Below, piece by piece: positions 27,568 through 35,563 of a stretch of DNA of 64,000 nucleotides. Positions within the stretch are counted from its first letter, which is position 1. The number at the start of each line of letters is the position of its first letter. This DNA is from Kaistella flava (ex Peng et al. 2021) (GTDB taxonomy: Bacteria > Bacteroidota > Bacteroidia > Flavobacteriales > Weeksellaceae). The DNA is taken from the NCBI RefSeq assembly GCF_015191005.1, contig NZ_CP040442.1, forward strand, positions 1,922,001 through 1,986,000, in the 5' to 3' direction. The position numbers and the translations under genes were made by a program. The notes under the pieces were generated by a model that saw only the letters and a program-made list of their open reading frames with translations, made no database searches and was not told the origin of the DNA.

Positions 27568-27639
27568 ATCATAGGTTAATGAATGACTGGTTGTTAATGT
27601 TGTATTTTTGTTTTCAAATTAACTACAAAATGAAAAATT

Positions 27640-27957
27640 ATGAAACCAGAATTTGAAAATATCCCGCTCGTAAAAAACGAAAAAAAGAAACGTTTTGAAA
27701 TCGAAGTCAACGGTCATTTCGCCTTTATCAATTATGGCGATTTTGGAAACCAGATTGCTTTGGTCCATACCGAAGCAGAACCGGAATTAGCCGGAACAGG
27801 AGCAGCCGCTGCAGTTGTAGAGAAAACTTTGGACTCCATTGAAAAGTAAGGCAAGTTGTTACTTCCGTTCTGTCCTTATGTTTTCGCCTATATCAAAAGA
27901 CATCCGGAATGGAAACGCATTGTAGATCCACATTTTAATGGTTACGAAAGTATTTAA
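27640..27957 (+). pseudogene. GNAT acetyltransferase (YjdJ/NATD1-like), broken by an in-frame stop
   Basis: The frame starting at ATG 27640 encodes 69 residues, then meets TAA at 27847-27849, and continues in the same frame for 35 more codons to a second TAA at 27955. The first part carries the acetyl-CoA-binding segment (ELAGTGAAAAVVEKTL); the second part (LLPFCPYVFAYIKRHPEWKR) is the conserved C-terminus of this ~100-residue family. One base change (for example TCA to TAA) would explain the break. Function of the family: small acetyltransferases of poorly known substrate. It may also be a sequencing error. The truncated product would lack the final strand and helix. Confidence 0.8.
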
Positions 27958-27978
27958 TTTTAAATTAAAATAAAGAAA

Positions 27979-28914
27979 ATGCAATCAAACGTAGGACTTA
28001 TTATAGAAGAAAAAGCGGCAGATATCGGTAATTTTTTGGTCGGAAGACTGTTGCCGTTCCGCGAAAAAAGAGCGGTTGGCCCCTTTGTGTTTATTGATCA
28101 TATGGGACCGACCTGTCTGAAAGAATATCAGAATCTCGACGTGTTGCCACATCCTCATATCGGCCTTTCTACACTGACTTATCTTTTGTCGGGATCGATC
28201 TTTCACCGCGACAGTATGGGAAATGCCATCGAAATTAAACCAGGGGAAGTGAACTGGATGACGGCGGGAAAAGGAGTCGTTCATTCTGAAAGAACTCCGG
28301 AATATTTGCGCGAATCGTCTATGTTTTTGCATGGTTTTCAAATCTGGATCGGACTTCCGAAAGAACTGGAACAAAGCGAACCCACCTTTTTTCATATCGG
28401 CAAATCTGAAATTCCCGAATGGGAGGAAAACGGTGTTGAATATAAACTGATCGCTGGTGAAATTATTGGTAAGAAATCCCCTGTTCCCGTGCACAGTCCG
28501 TTATATTTTTTAGAAATTAAAACTAAAAATGCGCAAAAAATAAATATTGGCGAACATCTTTTTGGCGAAGTCGGAATGTATGTGATGGACGGAACCGTAA
28601 AAATTGACGGCCAAGAATTCGGTACGAAACAATTGCTGATTGCGAAAAATGCGACGCTTTGTGAATTTGAGACGACGGGCGAAACTTCTGTTTATATTTT
28701 CGGTGGCGAACCATTTTCCGAAGAACGTTTTATGTTTTGGAATTTTGTGAATTCTGATAAAGAAATGCTCGAAAAAGCAAAGAAAAACTGGTACGAGCAA
28801 AATCACGACGCCTTTCCATTGGTTCCGGAAGATGATCAGGAATATGTGCCGTTGCCAAGATCTGTATTTGATATAAAAAAAGACAACGAAGCCACTAAAA
28901 GTAAATTATTATAA
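27979..28914 (+). CDS. Pirin family protein
   Basis: A 311-residue bicupin of the pirin family. The N-terminal cupin contains the metal-binding pattern PHPHIGLSTLTYLLSGSIFHRDS (only its start and end are quoted as family hallmarks: HPHIG at ~55 and HRDS at ~76), and EVNWMTAGKGVVHSE (~90-104) with further metal ligands. Some pirins act as quercetin dioxygenases, others as regulatory proteins; neither can be chosen here. It starts 21 bases after the broken GNAT gene and precedes the flavin reductase gene by 8 bases, so the three may be one transcript. Confidence 0.9.
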   Translation: MQSNVGLIIEEKAADIGNFLVGRLLPFREKRAVGPFVFIDHMGPTCLKEYQNLDVLPHPHIGLSTLTYLLSGSIFHRDSMGNAIEIKPGEVNWMTAGKGVVHSERTPEYLRESSMFLHGFQIWIGLPKELEQSEPTFFHIGKSEIPEWEENGVEYKLIAGEIIGKKSPVPVHSPLYFLEIKTKNAQKINIGEHLFGEVGMYVMDGTVKIDGQEFGTKQLLIAKNATLCEFETTGETSVYIFGGEPFSEERFMFWNFVNSDKEMLEKAKKNWYEQNHDAFPLVPEDDQEYVPLPRSVFDIKKDNEATKSKLL

Positions 28915-28922
28915 CCAAATCT

Positions 28923-29456
28923 ATGAAAATATTAGCCTTCGCTGGAAGTTCCTCCTCTACCTCAAGAAACAAAGAACTTGTAAAATATGTCCTGAAAAGG
29001 TTTACCGAACACGACATTAATCTTTTGGATCTTAAAGATTTTGATATGCCGGTTTTTTCGGTCGACCGTGAAAAAGATGGGTTTCCGCACGAAGCGCACA
29101 ATTTTCTGAAAGCGATTGAAGAATGTGATGCTATTATTTGCTCCATGGCAGAACACAACCGCAGTTACAGCGCTGCTTTTAAAAATGTTTTCGACTGGGC
29201 TTCCAGAATTAATGTGAAAGTTTTTCAGGATAAACCGATCTTGTTGATGTCCACTTCTCCTGGTGGATACGGCGGTGGAAATGTGATGGCGACGGCTCAT
29301 AAATTCTTCCCACAATTTGGCGCGGATATCCGTGATACTTTTTCCTTACCGAAATTTATAGAAAATTTTGATGTAGAAAATACGGAGATCCTCAACGCCG
29401 AGTTCAAGGCGGAATTGGATCAGAAAATTTCCGACTTTAAAAAAGGTTTATCATGA
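28923..29456 (+). CDS. NADPH-dependent FMN reductase family protein
   Basis: A 177-residue flavodoxin-fold protein. The FMN phosphate-binding loop is FAGSSSSTSRN (5-15), and the SMAEHNRSYSAAFKNVFDW segment (~77-95) and STSPGGYGGGNV (~110-121) match the NADPH:FMN/quinone reductase family. It likely reduces FMN, quinones or azo compounds. The stop overlaps the start of the following channel gene (ATGA), showing translational coupling. Confidence 0.88.
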   Translation: MKILAFAGSSSSTSRNKELVKYVLKRFTEHDINLLDLKDFDMPVFSVDREKDGFPHEAHNFLKAIEECDAIICSMAEHNRSYSAAFKNVFDWASRINVKVFQDKPILLMSTSPGGYGGGNVMATAHKFFPQFGADIRDTFSLPKFIENFDVENTEILNAEFKAELDQKISDFKKGLS

Positions 29457-30025
29457 ATTCCGGAAGATTAGAAGCCTTCAGCGACGGGGTTATCGCCATT
29501 ATCATCACCATCATGGTGCTCGATTTAAAAGTTCCGACGGGTTCCGATTTCGAAACCCTGAAACCGTTGATTTTCAAATTCTTGTCTTACATCATGAGTT
29601 TTATTTATGTGGCGATTTACTGGAATAATCATCATCATTTGTTTCAGGCCATAGAGAAAGTGAACGGTAAAACCTTGTGGAGTAATTTGATGCTGCTTTT
29701 CTTTTTATCCTTAATTCCCTTTACAAGTGCCTGGATGGGCGAGAATGATTTTGATAAAAATCCGGTCGCGCTTTATGGTTTTAATCTTTTAATGTGTGCT
29801 TTAGCGTGGACGGTACTTTCAAGAGTCTCCATTCAACTGGAAGGTAAAAATTCAAAAATCGGTCAGGCAATGGAAAATCAAACAAAGGAAATTATTTCTA
29901 CGGTTCTGTATATTTCAGGAATCGTGTTATCCTTTTTCTTTCCGGTAATCAGTGTTAGTCTCTATTTTATAGTCGCTCTAATGTGGTTAATCCCTGACAA
30001 AAGGATCGAAAAAAAACTACTCTAG
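29453..30025 (+). CDS. TMEM175/DUF1211 family potassium channel protein
   Basis: A 190-residue integral membrane protein with about six hydrophobic segments. The first carries RLEAFSDGVIAIIITIMVLD (residues 5-24), containing the FSD selectivity motif of prokaryotic TMEM175 channels. These form tetrameric potassium-permeable channels. The gene overlaps the flavin reductase gene by four bases. Physiological role is not evident from the neighbours. Confidence 0.85.
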   Translation: MNSGRLEAFSDGVIAIIITIMVLDLKVPTGSDFETLKPLIFKFLSYIMSFIYVAIYWNNHHHLFQAIEKVNGKTLWSNLMLLFFLSLIPFTSAWMGENDFDKNPVALYGFNLLMCALAWTVLSRVSIQLEGKNSKIGQAMENQTKEIISTVLYISGIVLSFFFPVISVSLYFIVALMWLIPDKRIEKKLL

Positions 30026-30080
30026 CAACCAACCTCTATTTCAACCTTTTACTTTTAAAAAATATAAAAGTTAACACATT

Positions 30081-30494
30081 ATGAGTGTAAAAGTACTTGC
30101 CCGGATCGGGACCGAAAAATATTATACGGAAGTAACTGCCGGTAAAAATAAAATAATTACAGACGAACCTTTGGATAAAGGAGGTCTGGATAAAGGTTTT
30201 AATCCGTTTGAATTGTTAGCGGCGTCGCTTGCAACCTGTACTGTTGCGACTTTAAGAATGTATATTGACCGAAAAGGTTGGTCGGTTCCGGAAATTGATG
30301 TTGAAGTAGAAATGGAAAATTATCCGCAAACTAAAAACACCATCTTTACGAGAAAGATCAGTTACGGTGAAGCCCTTCTGGAAGCAGAACAACTGGCAAG
30401 ACTTCATCATATTGCAGATGCGTGTCCTGTTCATAAAATGCTACACGGAAACATGGAGATTAATACACTATTTCTTGAAAAACAGGAACTTTAA
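30081..30494 (+). CDS. OsmC family peroxiredoxin-like protein
   Basis: A 137-residue OsmC/Ohr-fold protein. The two reactive cysteines are placed as expected: LAASLATCTVATLRMYIDRK (~46-65) and DACPVHKML (~113-121). OsmC-type proteins reduce organic or fatty acid hydroperoxides with thiols. The PVH context points to the OsmC/YhfA branch rather than Ohr. Rightward, probably transcribed with the upstream genes. Confidence 0.88.
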   Translation: MSVKVLARIGTEKYYTEVTAGKNKIITDEPLDKGGLDKGFNPFELLAASLATCTVATLRMYIDRKGWSVPEIDVEVEMENYPQTKNTIFTRKISYGEALLEAEQLARLHHIADACPVHKMLHGNMEINTLFLEKQEL

Positions 30495-30585
30495 AATAAA
30501 AAGATTCATTTTAATTTAAAGCAAACAAGTCTGTAAATCAGATTGATAAAACCTAAAAATCAAAAACAGGGACCAGATTCCTACG

Positions 30586-30786
30586 ATGAAACCAAACCCT
30601 TTAAATAAATTGAAAGATGGCGCCAAATGTAAAGTTATTGGCGGGACGCATATTGGCAAAGCAGGCACGGTTAGAGATATTAACACAAGTAAAACAGGAA
30701 GTATTACCATCACTGTTTTACAGGATAAAGGCGTTCGATTTAAAACTCTGGGAAAGAATGTAGCTGTTTTAGAAAATGAAAAATAA
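30586..30786 (+). CDS. Small KOW-like domain protein
   Basis: A 66-residue protein, basic in its first half, with KVIGGTHIGKAGTVRDIN (~16-33), which resembles the KOW motif found in ribosomal proteins and NusG (glycine at the centre of a beta-hairpin that binds RNA). The function is not known. The start codon is followed directly by a plausible reading frame and the gene lies 12 bases before the SRPBCC gene. Confidence 0.65.
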   Translation: MKPNPLNKLKDGAKCKVIGGTHIGKAGTVRDINTSKTGSITITVLQDKGVRFKTLGKNVAVLENEK

Positions 30787-30797
30787 ATAAAACCAAA

Positions 30798-31379
30798 ATG
30801 ATGAAATACAAGAAAACATTATTTTTACTTGTTTTAATTCTTATCCCTTTTACTGGAATTCGAGCACAAGTAACCAACTCATCCTATGTTACAGCCTTTG
30901 GGGAAAAAGCACTGCAATTTACTACGGTAGTGCCGATTAGCAGAATAGAAGTCTGGAAACTTTTTACAACTGAAAAAGGTCTTGAAAAATGGATCGCACC
31001 TGTTGTAAAAACCAATATAAAAATAGGTGGCTGGATTAAAACGAATTACGATAAAACTAAAACAACAGAGGATTCCACAACGATCCAATTGGACATTATA
31101 AATTATCTGGACCATGAACTGTTGACTCTAAAAGTAAATCTCAATGACCATTTTCCTGTAGAAGCAAGAAATGAAGATCAGCACCTTCAAGAAATAATTC
31201 AATTTGTTTCTATGGGAAAAGGAAAAACAAAAATTATTTCTACGATGGTTGGTTGGGGAAAAGGAAGCCATTGGGACCAAACTTATACTTTTTTTGAAAA
31301 AGGAAATGAGTGGACGTACAAAGAATTATTAAAATTATTCAATCATCCACACGATAAACAAAAGCGAGAACCACAATAA
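30798..31379 (+). CDS. Exported SRPBCC (AHSA1/START-like) domain protein
   Basis: A 193-residue protein with a signal peptide (~1-24, ending GIRAQ), followed by a START-like/AHSA1 domain: FTTVVPISRIEVWKLFTTEK and GLEKWIAPV near the start, GWGKGSHWDQTYTFFEKGNE near the end. This fold binds hydrophobic ligands. The exported form is common in flavobacteria; its ligand is unknown. Last of the rightward genes in this stretch. Confidence 0.8.
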   Translation: MMKYKKTLFLLVLILIPFTGIRAQVTNSSYVTAFGEKALQFTTVVPISRIEVWKLFTTEKGLEKWIAPVVKTNIKIGGWIKTNYDKTKTTEDSTTIQLDIINYLDHELLTLKVNLNDHFPVEARNEDQHLQEIIQFVSMGKGKTKIISTMVGWGKGSHWDQTYTFFEKGNEWTYKELLKLFNHPHDKQKREPQ

Positions 31380-31479
31380 AGCGAATCATAATTTCGAGAG
31401 TTCTGTAATTCATTTATTTTATAATTTAATGATGGAGCTCACTTAATTCACATTCATTTTATTTAAGAAAACGTCTTTA

Positions 31480-32253
31480 TTATTCCAAAACCTGTTCTCC
31501 TCCACCGTTCACAAAAATAGTTTGTCCACTCACCCATTCAGAAATTGGGGAAGCAAAATATAGCATCGCTCCAGCGATATCATCTGCAGTTCCAAGACGT
31601 TTAATCGGCGTGTGAGCCAACATTACTTTTTCAATTTCTGGTGTTAAAACGCTTTCTAAAGCAGCAGTTCTGGTTGCGCCCGGACCAACCGCATTGATAC
31701 GAACTTCCGGACCGAAATCATGCGCTAAATTGGCAACGGTATGATTCACAGCCGCTTTGGACCCACCGTAACCACTCATGTTTGGGCTTTTATTAATGCT
31801 TGACATCGACGTTGTAAAAACGATAGAACCATAACCTGATTTTTTCATGTAAGGAACGGCTAACTGACAAAGTCTCCAGCCACTAAAAACATTCAGTTCG
31901 TAATCTCTTTTGATATCATCTACTGAAATTTTTGAAGGATTTTCTCGTCCGCCTCCGCCACCACCGGCATTGTTAATTAGAATCTGAACTCCACCCAATT
32001 CTTTTACGGTCGTTTCTACAAGATTTACTAAATCTTCGTCTTTTAAAACATTGCATTCTACCGCGATGGCTTTTACGCCTAAACTTTCAATCTCTTTTGC
32101 AGTTTCTTTTGCAGCATCTAAATTAAAATCTCCGATGGAAATATTAGCACCATGTTTTGCAAGCATTATAGCAGTTGATTTTCCGATCCCGGCCGCTCCA
32201 CCTGTAACGATCGCAGTTTTTCCTGTTAAGTCAAATAATTTTGAAGTATCCAT
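31480..32253 (-). CDS. Short-chain dehydrogenase/reductase
   Basis: A 257-residue classical SDR: TGGAAGIGKS (~17-26) for NAD(P) binding, NNAGGGGG (~92-99), serine in TTSMSS (~147-152), and the active-site YGGSKAA (~162-168). It resembles 7-alpha-hydroxysteroid or glucose 1-dehydrogenase subfamilies, but the substrate cannot be assigned. The run of five glycines after NNAG is unusual in length. It lies 60 bases after the serine hydrolase gene, in the same direction. Confidence 0.85.
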   Translation of the reverse strand: MDTSKLFDLTGKTAIVTGGAAGIGKSTAIMLAKHGANISIGDFNLDAAKETAKEIESLGVKAIAVECNVLKDEDLVNLVETTVKELGGVQILINNAGGGGGGRENPSKISVDDIKRDYELNVFSGWRLCQLAVPYMKKSGYGSIVFTTSMSSINKSPNMSGYGGSKAAVNHTVANLAHDFGPEVRINAVGPGATRTAALESVLTPEIEKVMLAHTPIKRLGTADDIAGAMLYFASPISEWVSGQTIFVNGGGEQVLE

Positions 32254-32313
32254 TTTTTTATTTTTTGAAATTTTATCTTTTGTGTTTTTATTTATGATCT
32301 ATTCGTTTATGAT

Positions 32314-33651
32314 CTATTTTTTCTTTTTTAAATAGTCCGCAACGGCCTCGTAAGCCGGCAAAGAAGTCGCATCATTTGCGGCATTTGCGGCAATGGGATG
32401 AGAAGCCATTCTTACGATCACCATTTCTGCGACAGGGTCGATGTAAATCGTTTGTCCATGAACGCCTCTCGCAGCGTAAGCGCCATCTTTATTTTCGGTC
32501 ATCCACCACATATTTCGGTAAGACCAGCCTTTTAAATCCGGATGATCGGATTTTGCAAAAGCAGTTTTGTCACCCCCTTTTTCAATATCTTTTACTGCTT
32601 GTGCTGGAATAATTTGGTTGCCATTATACATTCCTTTATTTCGGATCAATTCTCCGAAACGTGCCAAGTCGCGAAGACCAGCATTAAAACCACCGCCCGC
32701 GAAAGCAATTCCTTTTCCATCAACTTGATAGTAAGCGTCTTCCTCCATTCCGATTTTACTCCAGATCTTTTCTGAAAGTAATTGGGTCACTGATTTATTG
32801 GTCGCTCTGGAAATAATCCAACCGAGCGCGTCTGCGTTCACGGTTTTATAACCAAATACTTCTCCGTGCTTTCCTTCTTTTTTTACCGTTTCTAAATATT
32901 CATAATACCCATTAGGACCTTTATAGTCAGCAGGTTTTGGTAGAGGATTTCCAGCGGCAGAAAAGTCCCAGATATCGGCTTTTGGATTTGCATAATCTTC
33001 ACTGTATTTAAGTGCGGTGGTCATGTCCATTACCTGTCGAACCGTAGCATCACCATAGGCTGAATTTTTTAATTCTGGAACATAGAAGGGAACCAATTTA
33101 TTTTCATCTAAAGTTCCCTCCGCAACTAAAATAGAAGCCAGAGTTCCTGTGAACGATTTTGTTAAAGACATTACCGCATGCACATCATGTTCTGTTAATT
33201 CTGAAAAATATCGTTCGTAAGCGACTTTTCCTTTGTGCATGATGATCATTCCATCTGTATAATTTGCCCAAAGTGATTGTTCCCAAGTCATCTTATTTTT
33301 TGAATTCCACGGCATAAAAGTTATACCGTCGATATTCTTATCAAGATCATAACTCAATTTTGATGGTGCTTCTAATCCTCTCGAAACATTTTGAGTTGGT
33401 AACATTTCACGCATATGAACCACACTCCAGCGAATCGCCGGGAAATTAAAGAAAGAACCATCCGCAGCGCTTAAAGTTTTATCTGCTGGTGGTGGAAAAC
33501 CTTTCATCCAGCCAAAATTGCTGGGTTCGCTGTCTTTTGCACTGAGGAATTCTATTTTGTTTTGTGCCATGATATTGATTGTTAAAAGTAAAAGAGCACT
33601 GCCGAACAGGCTTCGTTTTAAATGTCTATAATCTTTACTAATTGTTGTCAT
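32314..33651 (-). CDS. Exported serine hydrolase (beta-lactamase/6-aminohexanoate-dimer hydrolase-like)
   Basis: A 445-residue protein with an N-terminal signal (~1-30, LLLLTINIMAQ). The beta-lactamase-fold nucleophile motif is SLTK (Ser162, Lys165), with a likely tyrosine in KYSEDY and the third motif region HGVHGQTIYIDP near the end. The surroundings resemble the 6-aminohexanoate-dimer hydrolase (NylB-like) and esterase members of the class C family. Probable role is hydrolysis of an ester or amide in the periplasm; real substrate unknown. Confidence 0.85.
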   Translation of the reverse strand: MTTISKDYRHLKRSLFGSALLLLTINIMAQNKIEFLSAKDSEPSNFGWMKGFPPPADKTLSAADGSFFNFPAIRWSVVHMREMLPTQNVSRGLEAPSKLSYDLDKNIDGITFMPWNSKNKMTWEQSLWANYTDGMIIMHKGKVAYERYFSELTEHDVHAVMSLTKSFTGTLASILVAEGTLDENKLVPFYVPELKNSAYGDATVRQVMDMTTALKYSEDYANPKADIWDFSAAGNPLPKPADYKGPNGYYEYLETVKKEGKHGEVFGYKTVNADALGWIISRATNKSVTQLLSEKIWSKIGMEEDAYYQVDGKGIAFAGGGFNAGLRDLARFGELIRNKGMYNGNQIIPAQAVKDIEKGGDKTAFAKSDHPDLKGWSYRNMWWMTENKDGAYAARGVHGQTIYIDPVAEMVIVRMASHPIAANAANDATSLPAYEAVADYLKKKK

Positions 33652-33797
33652 AAATTTAATTTTTTATTATATAAATGTGTTTTCTGTTTTTTAATTGTAA
33701 ATAGTTTTAACTTCCATCATTACCAATTTACTTCCTAGAGAACGTGCAAATTATGCGTCCGTACAAAACAACTGTTTGAAGTTGATCATTAAATTTT

Positions 33798-34250
33798 TTA
33801 TTCTTCAGAAAGAATACTTTCTTTCAAGGTAAAATAGTTCACAAAAGCAGATACAATTCCTGCAATTACACCGATAATTATCAGACCCGAAACGAGTGAA
33901 ACCTCAACCGTTCCCATATATTTCTGCCACAGCACTGACAAAGAAGTCAAAATCCCAAAGGTCACAAAACCGTGCTTTAAGACCAGTATAATTGTGGTGG
34001 GAAAGAATGGTGCTTTTTTACCTTTAATCCCGAAATAAGCAACTAAAGTTAAAATCATTGACAGTGTAATTGCCAACATCACCGCTGTTCCCAAAACTGT
34101 TTCTACAGTATTGGTAATCGAATCCACGGAGATGGGAATTCTATTATGTCCTTTCAACAAGAAATATTGAATTCCACCGTTGATTACCGCATTAATCATT
34201 CCTGTGATTACCGCACCTTTTACTAATTTAGATTTTTTTTCTGAAGTCAT
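33798..34250 (-). CDS. Small membrane protein, unknown
   Basis: A 150-residue protein with four predicted hydrophobic segments (roughly 10-30, 50-75, 85-105 and 115-140) and short polar ends. No family or motif was recognised. It may be in the same transcription direction as the serine hydrolase gene, but a 146-base gap separates them. Confidence 0.65.
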   Translation of the reverse strand: MTSEKKSKLVKGAVITGMINAVINGGIQYFLLKGHNRIPISVDSITNTVETVLGTAVMLAITLSMILTLVAYFGIKGKKAPFFPTTIILVLKHGFVTFGILTSLSVLWQKYMGTVEVSLVSGLIIIGVIAGIVSAFVNYFTLKESILSEE

Positions 34251-34369
34251 ATTTTAGTTTAATAATTTATAAAAATAGCCGTCATAACTCGATCCCTACA
34301 TCGTATTTCAGGAAAAGATCAAATCTTTGTTAATAGTTTTTGATCGAATCTTTTTGCTATGATTTTAAA

Positions 34370-35014
34370 TTAACCCTTCCATTCATTGTCAATTTCCTGC
34401 ATCAAATCATTATAACGCTCTCTTAATTGAGCTGAAATATCTTTAGTTGAAACATGGATTTTTCTTAATTGAAATGCTAAAAAAATACTGAACAGACCAG
34501 CAAATAAAAAACTTACCGCTATTAAAATGGTGATGCCAATGCCTGTAAAAAGCGGATTCCAAATCAGAAACAAAGAAGCAATTGCACCCAAAATGCCGAA
34601 AATCAAAAGACTGCCCCAGTTTTTACTTCCATACTTTTTAATATCTAAAGCAAAACTAATTGAGGAGATCGAGCGGAAAAGTAGCAGAAAGCCTATATAA
34701 AAAGAAAGAACACTTAGTGATAAAGCCGGATGGATCATTAGGGAAAGTCCAACGATAGAAGTCAGCATTCCAAATACTAAGGACCAACCCCAATTTGGCA
34801 GCGTATCTTTATTGGAGATTGAGAAAATAACTTCTGAAAGGCCACCTAATAAAAAGGAAATTGCAAAAAATACCGACAAGGCAAGCAAGGAACTTAGAGG
34901 AGAGGTAAAAACCATAAAACTTAAGATTATGAATAATAATCCCACAATGAGAGGAATATACCAATGTTTTACCGAATTTTTGATTGAATTGAGAAATGAT
35001 GTTTTCATATTCAT
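34370..35014 (-). CDS. HdeD/DUF308 family membrane protein
   Basis: A 214-residue protein with six hydrophobic segments arranged as three pairs, the DUF308 pattern (for example WSLVFGMLTSIVGLSLMIHP ~78-97 and LLIFGILGAIASLFLIWNP ~137-155). HdeD of E. coli belongs to this family and relates to acid stress; no such link is shown here. A second ATG at codon 3 is an alternative start. The DNA from 35015 to 35300 upstream holds nothing recognisable. Confidence 0.8.
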   Translation of the reverse strand: MNMKTSFLNSIKNSVKHWYIPLIVGLLFIILSFMVFTSPLSSLLALSVFFAISFLLGGLSEVIFSISNKDTLPNWGWSLVFGMLTSIVGLSLMIHPALSLSVLSFYIGFLLLFRSISSISFALDIKKYGSKNWGSLLIFGILGAIASLFLIWNPLFTGIGITILIAVSFLFAGLFSIFLAFQLRKIHVSTKDISAQLRERYNDLMQEIDNEWKG

Positions 35015-35308
35015 TAATTTTTTTAAGGATATTGAACTTTTAAGAAGTGTCCTTTATTGAATAATTAATAACAAACAAAATCAAATTTAATATTATAATT
35101 TCAGAAACTGCTTTTTGTTTGTTAAATATTTAAGCAAAATTATAAATATTAAAACACGTACAAAATGCCTGTAATGAGCCTTTTGATGTTTAAATGTGGG
35201 ATTTTTAAAATTAAATAAATTGACCTTCAGGATATGTCTAAAATTATTAAGGATAATCGCGTCCCATTAATTGCATAAGTTGATAATTTGTACTGAATCA
35301 TAGATGAA

Positions 35309-35342
35309 AAAAGCCCTAAATAAATCAATATTCAGGGCTTTT
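35309..35342. terminator. Hairpin terminator, probably bidirectional
   Basis: Arms AAAAGCCCT (35309-35317) and AGGGCTTTT (35334-35342). Read leftward it lies 24 bases after the stop of the small broken ORF at 35367-35488, supporting that ORF as a real gene. Confidence 0.7.
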
Positions 35343-35366
35343 ATATAAATGAGGGTTCTGGTGTAA

Positions 35367-35488
35367 TTACATTCCTGGCCAAACACCTTTGTATTGACCA
35401 CCTTCGTAATTAATTTTCTCTGCGCAGGATATGCAAATAAACTTTGCGGTTAAAGTGAAGCTACTTGTACTTTGATAAACCCTGCCAT
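35367..35488 (-). pseudogene. Tiny ORF (about 40 codons) with a one-base frameshift
   Basis: Read leftward from ATG 35488 the frame gives MAGFIKVQVASL and then a stop. One base back, the frame continues as LTAKFICISCAEKINYEGG and ends VWPGM before TAA at 35369-35367. One extra T in the CTTTAA run would join both parts into a 40-residue protein. A CxxC pair (ICISC) suggests metal binding. A -7-like box ending ATTTG lies five bases before the ATG, and a terminator follows. It may be a decayed gene, a sequencing error in a T-run, or programmed slippage. The family was not recognised. Confidence 0.4.
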
Positions 35489-35515
35489 AGAAACAAATTG
35501 ATTGAAATTTTCCAC

Positions 35516-35547
35516 AAAAAAAGCTCCCGAAATTTTCGAGAGCTTTT
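35516..35547 (-). terminator. Rho-independent terminator of alaS
   Basis: Arms AAAAGCTC (35519-35526) and GAGCTTTT (35540-35547), with extra CGAAA/TTTCG pairing inside. Read leftward it ends in a U-run, 16 bases beyond the alaS stop. Confidence 0.85.
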
Positions 35548-35563
35548 GATTTGCTTTATATTC

